Assembly (NCBI RefSeq): GCF_003858655.1
Contig: NZ_RQXV01000007.1
Coordinates: 124,001 to 188,000 of the forward strand
Origin: Amphritea balenae
GTDB lineage: Bacteria; Pseudomonadota; Gammaproteobacteria; Pseudomonadales; Balneatricaceae
Direction of reading: 5' to 3'
Length of the DNA stretch: 64,000 bases
Shown here: positions 17,187-24,954 of the stretch, piece after piece
Numbering within the stretch: position 1 is the first letter of the stretch
Layout: each line of letters starts with the position of its first letter
Position numbers and translations under genes: made by a program
Notes under the pieces: model-generated
What the model saw: only the letters and a program-made list of their open reading frames with translations
Databases searched by the model: none
Told to the model about the DNA's origin: nothing

Positions 17187-18966
17187 AAATCCTATATTGT
17201 TGCTGCCGGTTGCACTGATCAGTTTCGTCAGTGCTTTGCCTCCCTTTTCGTTCTGGCCAGCTGCGGTGATTGGGCTTTATTCTTTGTCAGCCTTATGTAC
17301 TAGCTGTTCTCCAAAAACAGCGGCTACGGCAGGTCTGATAACGGGGGCTGCAATGGCATCGCATGCGTTTTGGGGCGCTCATGCGATGTCATTATGGCTT
17401 TTTATTTTTGCAGTATTAATTATAGCTGTCGTCTTTATGGCTATTTGTACAGCCACTTCATTATTATCCCGACACGGTATGCCGGGCATGTTTTTGGCTG
17501 CCGTGGTTGTAGCGATGACAGAGTTTTTGTGTGGCTGGGCAGGATTTCCGTTCAGTCATAATGTGTTTTGGGTAAATAGTCCCTTGATGGATCTGTTGCT
17601 ACCTTACCTGGGCGCGGAATGGCAGGCTGCTTTTTACTGGTTTATCCCACTACTGACCTGGCGATTTTTGCCGGTAGTCTTCTGTGCTTTGATGCTTGTC
17701 TACTGTTTTTGGCAGCAAGCGGATAGTGTGGACTTTACGAATAGGAAGATATCACTGATACAAACGTCATTCAGTGATGAATTGCTAAGCTTTCCCGGAT
17801 TGCCAGGTCGCCTGGAATATCGTTATCAGGTATTAAAACAGTTACTGGAGCAGAGTAAAAAAACGAATCCTGATCTGGTCGTGCTCCCGGAGTCGGCGTT
17901 ACCTCTTTATATTTCAGAATTTACACCCACACTGAAAAAACTATTGGCTGGTAGTGGCTCTTCTGACTGGTTGATTCATCAATATCGGTATCGGGATGAT
18001 GGTTTCCTCAATAGTTCGAACTTATTGCTTACAAACAATCTAGAGGTGATTGCTGAAATTGATAAAAAATCACCAATTCCGCTGGCAGAGCCGCGTATTT
18101 GGGAAGGCCTGAGTGCTCAAAGTATGGTGTGGCAAGGCTTAAACCTGGTGTCGGTAGTGTGCTCTGATTCATTTCGTACACAAGCGCTTAGGCCAGACCT
18201 GAAGCATGCTGATCTTCTAGTAGTGACGGCCAATGACTACAGTCTTACCGGCAGTTTATTACCACAGCTGCATCTAGAAATGGATCAGATTCGAGCGGCT
18301 GAGTCAGGGGTGCCGATATTGAGGGCTGTCAATGGTGGTCCTTCAGCGGTAATCGATAATAAAGGGCGGGTGATTCGTCAGCTAGAAGAAGGTTACCAGT
18401 CGATCTTAACGAGCCGTCTTCCTGCCAGCGAACACAGCTTTTTTATTAACAACCAATATATTATTGGCATCGCTTCGATGGTGTTAATTTTTAGCACCCT
18501 GTTGGGCGCTTTGTCGATAAAACGTTATCCATATGCTGAAACATCAGAAAAACCGTCCGTAATATGGCCGGGTTTAGTGTTTTTTTGTGTATTAATTATT
18601 AGCTCTGGAAGCTGGCAGGAATCCCGTATAACGGTCAAACGAACAGAGAATAGTTCAGCAAAGTTTCAATACCAGCATTTTACTATTGAACAGTTCATGC
18701 TACGACAATTTGGTTATTTAACAGTAGCTAACGGGGCATCTCAAAAGCTGTTTAATTTTCAGACGGTACAGTTAAATGATTTTTTTCTTGAGCCCACTTC
18801 GTTGGCGGCGATCACTGAAACGACAAAAGGCAGAGTGCTGATACTGGATGAAAACGGAGGAGAGGTTCTTATTTATGGTGCTGAAGGGTTACAAACAAGC
18901 AATAAGTCACAACTGATGAGGGAAACAGTTAGTGATTTGATTCAGATTAAAGTTAAAAAAAGCTGA
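17161..18966 (+). CDS. Lnt-like apolipoprotein N-acyltransferase paralogue with C-terminal extension
   Basis: 601 residues: several N-terminal membrane segments, then a carbon-nitrogen hydrolase domain with the triad Glu (about 243, LPESALP), Lys (about 302, DKKSPIP) and Cys (about 334, VVCSDSF), as in Lnt, which N-acylates lipoproteins. After the usual closing membrane segment (about 433-450) there is a second one and a further 120 residues not seen in housekeeping Lnt. Its place inside the tad operon behind a lipoprotein gene suggests a dedicated acyltransferase, perhaps for pilus lipoproteins. The start is unclear because the 17161 ATG overlaps the previous gene by 26 bases. Confidence 0.72.
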   Translation: MICKRWVGKNPILLLPVALISFVSALPPFSFWPAAVIGLYSLSALCTSCSPKTAATAGLITGAAMASHAFWGAHAMSLWLFIFAVLIIAVVFMAICTATSLLSRHGMPGMFLAAVVVAMTEFLCGWAGFPFSHNVFWVNSPLMDLLLPYLGAEWQAAFYWFIPLLTWRFLPVVFCALMLVYCFWQQADSVDFTNRKISLIQTSFSDELLSFPGLPGRLEYRYQVLKQLLEQSKKTNPDLVVLPESALPLYISEFTPTLKKLLAGSGSSDWLIHQYRYRDDGFLNSSNLLLTNNLEVIAEIDKKSPIPLAEPRIWEGLSAQSMVWQGLNLVSVVCSDSFRTQALRPDLKHADLLVVTANDYSLTGSLLPQLHLEMDQIRAAESGVPILRAVNGGPSAVIDNKGRVIRQLEEGYQSILTSRLPASEHSFFINNQYIIGIASMVLIFSTLLGALSIKRYPYAETSEKPSVIWPGLVFFCVLIISSGSWQESRITVKRTENSSAKFQYQHFTIEQFMLRQFGYLTVANGASQKLFNFQTVQLNDFFLEPTSLAAITETTKGRVLILDENGGEVLIYGAEGLQTSNKSQLMRETVSDLIQIKVKKS

Positions 18967-19062
18967 TTTTATACGCTTGTATTAGTTTTTTGTTATGTTA
19001 TTTTAAACGCCCAAGGGATTGGAGTGCCGACGGCACTGATCAGTAAAACAAGGAGAGTTTCA

Positions 19063-19341
19063 ATGGATAAATCTATCTGTTCACATAAGTGCTTTGGCAA
19101 AAAACAATTAGGCCAGGGCATGTCAGAATATATCATTATTACTGCACTAATCGCGGTTGCTGCTATCGGTGTGTTTGCATCCTTTGGCGATGTTATCGGT
19201 AATCAAACCGCAGCCATGGCCAAAGAGATGTCTGGTCAGGATGGTGGTACTGAAATCACTGCATCGCAAACTAATGCTAACACTGCGACTACTCGTGCCA
19301 ATCAGGCCGACAACCTCTCTAATTACAATTCACAAAACTAA
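19063..19341 (+). CDS. flp: Flp-type major pilin
   Basis: 92 residues with a class III prepilin signal: a charged leader ending KKQLG, then QGMSEYIIITALIAVAAIGV. Cleavage after that Gly puts Glu at +5 and Tyr at +6, the Flp hallmark. The ATG at 19063 has aaggagag just ahead and is preferred over the upstream in-frame start at 19024. The C-terminal half is rich in Thr, Asn, Ala and Gln. A 96-base AT-rich gap before it could hold a strong promoter for the pilin. Confidence 0.88.
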   Translation: MDKSICSHKCFGKKQLGQGMSEYIIITALIAVAAIGVFASFGDVIGNQTAAMAKEMSGQDGGTEITASQTNANTATTRANQADNLSNYNSQN

Positions 19342-19376
19342 GCAGAGATTGGGTATTCGCTGAATAGATCAGACTG

Positions 19377-20567
19377 ATGTTAAGTCGGGCAAAAGGGCAG
19401 GTCTTACCGTTGGTGTTGTTTATGCTGGCAACCGGTGCTGTGTTGATGGTGGTTATGTTCAATACCACTCAAAAGGCGACGGACAAAAGCATTGCCACCA
19501 ATGCGTCTGATGCAGCAGCCTACAGTGCCGGGGTTTGGGTATCCCGCAACCTTAACTATATGGCCTATACCAATCGTGCCATGGTGGCTAACCATGTCGC
19601 GGTGGGTCATATGGTGACTTATGTTAGTTGGATTCGCTATGTGGCTGACACGGCTGATCAGATAAACCGTATCGGTCGCTTTATTCCTTATCTGTCTTAC
19701 GTAACTAATCTGTTAAAACAGATGTCGGGTTATCTTCGTGATTTCGCAGAATTAGAGGCAGAGTATTTAGTCCCGACCATTGATGAGCTGAATCGGCTTA
19801 TTCATTATTCTCAGCTTGCAGCTATGGCAGACTTGGCACCGAGCCGGGTGAATAAGGTGATGTCAGCAGTGGTAAAAACCTATGATCCACTGTTAAAAGT
19901 GAATGATAGTGGTTCTATTAAGGGGACGGGAAAAGACTTTCGTGGCCTGGTTGATGCCTCAATTCTGGCGCAAAAGGCGGGTCTTATCGGTGCCGTACAG
20001 GTGATGAGCCCTGGTAATGATAGTGGCAAGATGCGTCAACTAGTACAAATGAGTTATGCCGGCTCACAGCGCTGGTTTAATAACCGAAGCTGGTCAAAGC
20101 GTTTCTTTGCAGTATTTAAATTGCGTAAAACCGCTTCAACAAGCCATTCTATGGGCAGTTCTCTGTCTAGCTGGAAGGCCAACGATAAGATGCGTTATGG
20201 CCGTTGGAGTATTAAAGGCTGGAAATGGAGCACCATCGGTAAAGGTAATGCCAGTACCGGGGAGTTTGATGATAACTATCGAGGTATCCATGGCTACACT
20301 CAGGTGAATGGCAAGGCCTGGCTCAGTAGCGATGATTATCCCCTGTATATGGATATGGTGACGCTGACGACCAAAAAAGATAGTCAGAGTACCCCGAATA
20401 CCCGAATGGCTATCACTAATAAAGGTAGCTCGATTTCGGGCTTTGGTCGGGCGCGGGTGTTCTTCAAAAAACCGGTGCAAGGCTTTAGTGGGCATAAAGA
20501 AGAGTATGCCAACCTGTTTAACCCCTTTTGGAATGTAAAACTGGTGGAACCATGGCCTGGAGTATAA
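19377..20567 (+). CDS. TadG-like pilus assembly protein
   Basis: 396 residues. The N-terminus KGQVLPLVLFMLATGAVLMVV, followed by the DAAAYSAGVWVSRNLNYMAYTNRAM region, resembles the Flp pilus-assembly TadE/G-like N-terminal domain: a short leader and one hydrophobic helix. The +5 Glu of true pseudopilins is absent. The remainder is not recognised and is probably extracytoplasmic. It is in the tad operon between flp and three further exported proteins, in keeping with a minor pilus or adhesin role. Confidence 0.7.
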   Translation: MLSRAKGQVLPLVLFMLATGAVLMVVMFNTTQKATDKSIATNASDAAAYSAGVWVSRNLNYMAYTNRAMVANHVAVGHMVTYVSWIRYVADTADQINRIGRFIPYLSYVTNLLKQMSGYLRDFAELEAEYLVPTIDELNRLIHYSQLAAMADLAPSRVNKVMSAVVKTYDPLLKVNDSGSIKGTGKDFRGLVDASILAQKAGLIGAVQVMSPGNDSGKMRQLVQMSYAGSQRWFNNRSWSKRFFAVFKLRKTASTSHSMGSSLSSWKANDKMRYGRWSIKGWKWSTIGKGNASTGEFDDNYRGIHGYTQVNGKAWLSSDDYPLYMDMVTLTTKKDSQSTPNTRMAITNKGSSISGFGRARVFFKKPVQGFSGHKEEYANLFNPFWNVKLVEPWPGV

Positions 20568-21202
20568 AACAGAGTTTTGTCGGTTCAGCGCTGTTGTTTA
20601 GTGTGGTCGCTACTGTGCAGGCTGCTGATCAACAACCGCTTAACTGTGATCTGGATGAAATTGCAGCGTATGTGATTAAGTACCCAAATTTTATGAGTCG
20701 GAGCCTAGGTAAGATACCAAATATAAAGGGTAAGCAAACTGTCTATGCAACACAGGAAACGTTGTTAACTGAACGGGTGGGGGAGATTGTTGATATTCCC
20801 TCGATGTTCACTGAAAACCCATTTTATAAGCCCTACCGAAAACAAAGTTGGGAAACTGAGGATCGGGTTTATACCTATAAAGCACATGAAAACATCGCTT
20901 CGGTGAGAGGTCATTCAGTACATCGGAAAAGTAGCCTGCCTTATGTGTACCCTGAGGATGGTGGAAAGCTAAAGCGCTTTGCTGGTTTTGAATGTAGCTG
21001 GGTTAAAAAATCGATGGCTGGTGTGCAAACAGTTGAAGTCTGTAACGCGCTGTTCTATGGCTGGACAGTTGCTCTATTCGGACGAACGGTAAGACAAGGC
21101 AAGGATGCTTTTTATACTGAGGCGACAGATATTAGCCATCAGTGTATAAAAAAAGAGCAAATTGCCGTGCCTGAGGACAGGTCATGGCAACGCGTGGACT
21201 AA
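20552..21202 (+). CDS. hypothetical exported protein in tad locus
   Basis: 216 residues from the ATG at 20552 (MAWSIKQSF...), which overlaps the previous stop by 16 bases; the ORF extends to 20528 but the signal peptide (cleavage after VQAA) fits the later start. Three or four Cys (NCDLDE, FECSW, VEVCNALF, ISHQC) suggest disulfides. No family recognised. The position between TadG- and TadE-like genes suggests a periplasmic accessory factor of the pilus. Confidence 0.65.
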   Translation: MAWSIKQSFVGSALLFSVVATVQAADQQPLNCDLDEIAAYVIKYPNFMSRSLGKIPNIKGKQTVYATQETLLTERVGEIVDIPSMFTENPFYKPYRKQSWETEDRVYTYKAHENIASVRGHSVHRKSSLPYVYPEDGGKLKRFAGFECSWVKKSMAGVQTVEVCNALFYGWTVALFGRTVRQGKDAFYTEATDISHQCIKKEQIAVPEDRSWQRVD

Positions 21203-22014
21203 AGCGCTTTCGTTCCCGACAAAAGGGTTCCGCATCAATTGAGTTGATTATTGGTAGCCTGGCTGCAATACCCCTGTTTTTCGGAATCTCTATTCTGGGC
21301 AAATATGCCGATATGCGCCATAAGACTGTGGAAGCCACGCGGTATGTGGTCTGGGAAAATGTAATATGGCCAGGAGGCCGGGAAAAGAGTGCTATCGAGC
21401 TTGAGCTGGAGAGTACCGACCGGTTTATGGGCCACCGTAAAGCCCCGATCATCAATTATGACAATATTGAAACGAGTGGCGTTACCGAAGACCCTCTCTG
21501 GCGAGACCATAAAACCCGCACTCTGATGGTATCCGATGGCAGTACTGTTCGTGTAAATGTGGTAAAGAAGCAACGCACACCGATCAAACATAATGCTGCC
21601 GTAAGAACGATGGCCTATAAAGGCACGTTATTTGGCTTGGACCTTGACTTGAGTCCGGCGTATCTAAGTACTTACTCTGTTTCTATGCCGATCAGTGACC
21701 GGGTGCGTAACCCCAAACAATCCAAACCATCCACCCTGGCTGGTTTTTTTAATCCCAATAACTATGAGCAGGTTCGTCAGCTTAGCCTGAATGCCAGCGG
21801 CGGCATTCTCACCGATAACTGGATCGCCAGTGATGAGGCGGACTACAAAAAAACCACCGAAGGATTGGTAGCCGAAAAACTGGTAAAAGTGGTTGTAGTG
21901 CCGGGCACCGAAACTTTTGGCCAGTACTTCCCTTTTCAAGAAGGTAAGCATGGCAGTAAAACCGACTTTGTTGCGAACTCGAGCAAAGTACTGTCAGAGT
22001 ATATCCAGAAATGA
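21184..22014 (+). CDS. TadE-like minor pseudopilin
   Basis: 276 residues. Leader MATRGLKRFRSRQKG, then SASIELIIGSLAAIPLFFGI: cleavage after Gly15 gives Glu at +5, the TadE pseudopilin pattern processed by a Tad prepilin peptidase. The rest (about 50-276) is unlike other proteins I recognise. Overlaps the previous gene by 19 bases and the next by 4 (ATGA). It is the housekeeping counterpart to the pseudopilin-like N-termini of the two toxins downstream. Confidence 0.78.
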   Translation: MATRGLKRFRSRQKGSASIELIIGSLAAIPLFFGISILGKYADMRHKTVEATRYVVWENVIWPGGREKSAIELELESTDRFMGHRKAPIINYDNIETSGVTEDPLWRDHKTRTLMVSDGSTVRVNVVKKQRTPIKHNAAVRTMAYKGTLFGLDLDLSPAYLSTYSVSMPISDRVRNPKQSKPSTLAGFFNPNNYEQVRQLSLNASGGILTDNWIASDEADYKKTTEGLVAEKLVKVVVVPGTETFGQYFPFQEGKHGSKTDFVANSSKVLSEYIQK

Positions 22015-22682
22015 GGCAACTTATACAGAACGTAGTTTTTGCTTTAACACTAGCGCTTAGCTGCAACACCAGTGCACAGCTCCCCGAGCCCGAACTGCCG
22101 GAAGGCGTTGAGGGTTACTGGATTGCCCGTAGTATGGAATACAACGGTGTTGAGATGAGTATGCGTGGTTTTCATATTAAGGGTCAGTTAAAGGCAACAC
22201 AACAGCTATTCGATCAGATGCTGGCGCAGCTGGGCGATAAGTCTGTTTCCTACAGCCTTGATGGCTGGCACTTTCAGGGCAGCGGTGATGATAACTGGTT
22301 CTATACGGTACAGTTAAAGCCAGATCTACTCGGCGTGGAAGGTATTTTGTCGGTATCAGAGCTACCCGGTAAAAGCCGTCACGAAGCTGAGCCGACAACA
22401 CCTGAGTATCCTCCCGGCGTGATGCGGGTAATGCAGCAGCACAATAATGAAAATGGCGAGCATTTCGACCTTGAAGTGTTGGCAACTCATGCGGGTGTAG
22501 AAGGCAGTCGGGATATCGCAATCTCAATGTTTACCGAACGAGGTTGGGAGTTATTGCAAAACCAGCCACAACAACTGTTATTTCGCCGTAGCCAGGGTCG
22601 GTTGCGGGTGTTTATTCAAGCCCGTGACGGTTATCCAGGCTCATTAATGTTGGTCACCAGGGAGGGACGTCATGCCAGGTAA
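22011..22682 (+). CDS. hypothetical exported protein in tad locus
   Basis: 223 residues with a signal peptide (cleavage after NTSA, about residue 21) and an alpha/beta-looking mature part rich in Gln and Arg. No family recognised. The overlapping ATGA start and the 11-base overlap with the small pilin gene behind it show tight translational coupling within the tad operon. Confidence 0.68.
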   Translation: MRQLIQNVVFALTLALSCNTSAQLPEPELPEGVEGYWIARSMEYNGVEMSMRGFHIKGQLKATQQLFDQMLAQLGDKSVSYSLDGWHFQGSGDDNWFYTVQLKPDLLGVEGILSVSELPGKSRHEAEPTTPEYPPGVMRVMQQHNNENGEHFDLEVLATHAGVEGSRDIAISMFTERGWELLQNQPQQLLFRRSQGRLRVFIQARDGYPGSLMLVTREGRHAR

Positions 22683-22833
22683 ACGGTCATCGATGCGTGG
22701 TAGTACGCTGCTTGAATATCTGATTATCGCCAGTGTCTTTGCTGGTATATTTTTTCTCCTCTTACCCCAGATTACTGACAATCTGGAGACCCATCACGAC
22801 AATTACTCGGATGTATTGTCTATCCCCTATTAA
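22672..22833 (+). CDS. second, very small Flp/TadE-like pilin (53 aa)
   Basis: ATG at 22672 preceded by agggaggg. The product has a basic leader MPGKRSSMRG followed by STLLEYLIIASVFAGIFFLL: cleavage after the Gly puts Glu at +5 and Tyr at +6, exactly the Flp pattern, with one hydrophobic helix and a 20-residue acidic tail ending in IPY. The start overlaps the stop of the previous gene by 11 bases. It is easily missed by gene callers because of its size, but the motif, ribosome site and coupling make it convincing. Confidence 0.8.
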   Translation: MPGKRSSMRGSTLLEYLIIASVFAGIFFLLLPQITDNLETHHDNYSDVLSIPY

Positions 22834-22862
22834 CTGAAATCTGAACATGGAAGTAAACACTG

Positions 22863-23630
22863 ATGAAGGGACGTCTGTTAACCATAGCTATGCTCTGTGG
22901 AGCATTAATATCAGGTGCTGTAGCAGTCTATTTAACGTACCAGTACATAGAAAACTCGGTTGCTAGCAAAGAAGCAGAACTGGATCGTCAATATACCCCG
23001 GTTAATGTGGTGGTGGCTAAGTTTGACCTGCGCCCCGGCGATGTGGTTAGCAGTGATACCGTGGCTTTGCGTAAAGTGCCCTCAGGCTTTGTTCACTCCG
23101 ATGCCATCAGTGCTGATGACTTTGAACTGATCAAAGGTTATGCCTTGTCCTACGGAGTGAAGTCCGGTGAAACAGTATTGCAGGCCCATGTCTCGCAACG
23201 TAAAGGAGGCAAGTTTGCTGCGCTGATCGATAGCGGCACCCGCGCTGTGACCATCAGTGTGGATAAGCTGGCATCGGCTGCGGGAATGCTCTCGCCTAAT
23301 GACCGGGTAGATATGTTGTTGACTACTAAAAAGCGGGACACGCTTGCGACGGTGCCACTACTGTCTGATGTACGGGTTATCGCTACGGGAGTTGAAACCT
23401 CCGAAAATCCCACCGGTGAAGTGATTCAGTACAACACCGTTACGCTTGAGTTAACGCCTGAGAATGCTGCCAAAGTGACTCATGCTAAGAAAGTGGGTGA
23501 TATCTCATTTGTACTGCGCGGCGTGGAAGAGAAGGGCGTAGCCTTTGCCGGACAAATAAAAAAGCAGGATCTTCTCGGAACCGCTGTTGCCCGCGGGCCA
23601 TGGGTCGAAATTATTATTGGAGGAAAGTAA
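22863..23630 (+). CDS. cpaB: Flp pilus assembly protein CpaB/RcpC
   Basis: 255 residues: N-terminal membrane segment (residues 5-26), SAF domain (VVVAKFDLRPGDVVSSDTVALRKVP, about 48-115) and the CpaB-specific domain (GTRAVTISVDKLASAAGMLSPNDRVDMLL, about 125-165). CpaB/RcpC is a periplasmic partner of the Tad secretin, possibly binding peptidoglycan through SAF. Followed after one base by cpaC. Confidence 0.93.
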   Translation: MKGRLLTIAMLCGALISGAVAVYLTYQYIENSVASKEAELDRQYTPVNVVVAKFDLRPGDVVSSDTVALRKVPSGFVHSDAISADDFELIKGYALSYGVKSGETVLQAHVSQRKGGKFAALIDSGTRAVTISVDKLASAAGMLSPNDRVDMLLTTKKRDTLATVPLLSDVRVIATGVETSENPTGEVIQYNTVTLELTPENAAKVTHAKKVGDISFVLRGVEEKGVAFAGQIKKQDLLGTAVARGPWVEIIIGGK

Positions 23631-23631
23631 G

Positions 23632-24954
23632 TTGAACAAATTTAGCGCATGGATCGCGTGTATTTTGGCAGTTGTCGGCTTGAGTTGTACCTCTTTGGCA
23701 ATGGCGCAGGTGCAATTGTCGAATAAGCATCAGATACACTTTATCTCAGCAGGGCAGACCCTGGTATTGAAAGCCCCAAAGGTAAAGCGGGTGGCTGTGG
23801 GTAATGGCGATGTTGCTCAGGTTAAGCTGCTTAAAGATAGCTCCGAAGTGTTGCTGATCGCTAAACAGGAAGGGGTAACAGATCTGCGCATATGGAAGCG
23901 CAAAGGTGAACCTGAACTGCACCTGATACAGGTTGATGGTCATGTTTCCGGGCCAACCCTGCCTGAGCTGAAACGTCTGACCCTGGGTATGCCGGGGGTG
24001 GAAATTTCTAAAGTACGCAACACTTATATTCTGGACGGTGAAGTCACCCGTGAACGCGATCTGCAGCGGGCGGAACAGATCGCCGAACAGTTCCCTAATG
24101 TGTTTTCTCTGGTCAGAGCGCCTGAGTTTGAACATAAGAAAACCGTGCTGTTACATGCTCGCTTTGTAGAGATTAATCGTAACGCTCTGAAAAACATTGG
24201 TGTTAACTGGGCCGATCTGATGAACGGACCCGTGTTCTCTTTTCTTGAAGATTATCAGGTAAACAGCTTTTACCGGGGCAATGGTCTGCCGCCGGGTGCT
24301 AACTTACGGTTAGATCTGGAGGGGATGCCGCTGCAAGCGGGTCGTCATAGTTTTTTAGGTATCTCAAGCTCAATTGATTCAGTGATAAATCTGCTGGATA
24401 ACAACGGTGATGCCCGTCTGCTTGCCGAGCCGACCCTGTCTTGTATCAGTGGTGGCCAGGCCAAATTTCTGGCCGGTGGTGAGTTTCCAATTCCCTACTC
24501 AGATGATGGTGAGGTCACCGTCGAGTTCCGCGAGTACGGTATCAATCTGGAAATATCACCCAAGGTGGACGATCAGGGCTATATTCAGTCGCAGGTTAAA
24601 GTCGAAGTCAGCTCTATTGATCAGTCGGTAGCAGTACTGGGTATTCCTGGCCTGTTAAAGCGTACCACTGAAACTCAAATGAATGTTTACGATGGTCAAA
24701 CCATGGTAATAGCTGGTTTGTTCAGCCAGGAAGACTCCAAAATTGTTGATAAAGTGCCCGGGTTGGGTGATTTGCCAATTCTGGGGGAGCTGTTTAAATC
24801 CCGTGAATTCCGTAATAACGAAACCGAGTTGGTAGTACTGGTTACGCCAACCCTGATCACCGCAGAGAGTGAAGCGGTAAGCCGTAGCCAGGAAAGGTAT
24901 CAGACCCTCTTTGCCGAAGGTGAAGATAAAGTCAAATTTCATTTAATGGACTAA
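23632..24954 (+). CDS. cpaC: Tad secretin CpaC/RcpA
   Basis: 440 residues. The TTG at 23632 is chosen: it directly follows the strong site ggaggaaag and gives a clean signal peptide ending AMA-QVQL, whereas the longer frame from 23587 reads through the end of cpaB. A pilus-assembly N-terminal domain (IHFISAGQTLVLKAPKVKRVAVGN) is followed by a BON-like part and the secretin domain (about 190-425, with VPGLGDLPILGELFKS). It forms the outer-membrane channel of the Tad apparatus. Confidence 0.94.
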   Translation: MNKFSAWIACILAVVGLSCTSLAMAQVQLSNKHQIHFISAGQTLVLKAPKVKRVAVGNGDVAQVKLLKDSSEVLLIAKQEGVTDLRIWKRKGEPELHLIQVDGHVSGPTLPELKRLTLGMPGVEISKVRNTYILDGEVTRERDLQRAEQIAEQFPNVFSLVRAPEFEHKKTVLLHARFVEINRNALKNIGVNWADLMNGPVFSFLEDYQVNSFYRGNGLPPGANLRLDLEGMPLQAGRHSFLGISSSIDSVINLLDNNGDARLLAEPTLSCISGGQAKFLAGGEFPIPYSDDGEVTVEFREYGINLEISPKVDDQGYIQSQVKVEVSSIDQSVAVLGIPGLLKRTTETQMNVYDGQTMVIAGLFSQEDSKIVDKVPGLGDLPILGELFKSREFRNNETELVVLVTPTLITAESEAVSRSQERYQTLFAEGEDKVKFHLMD

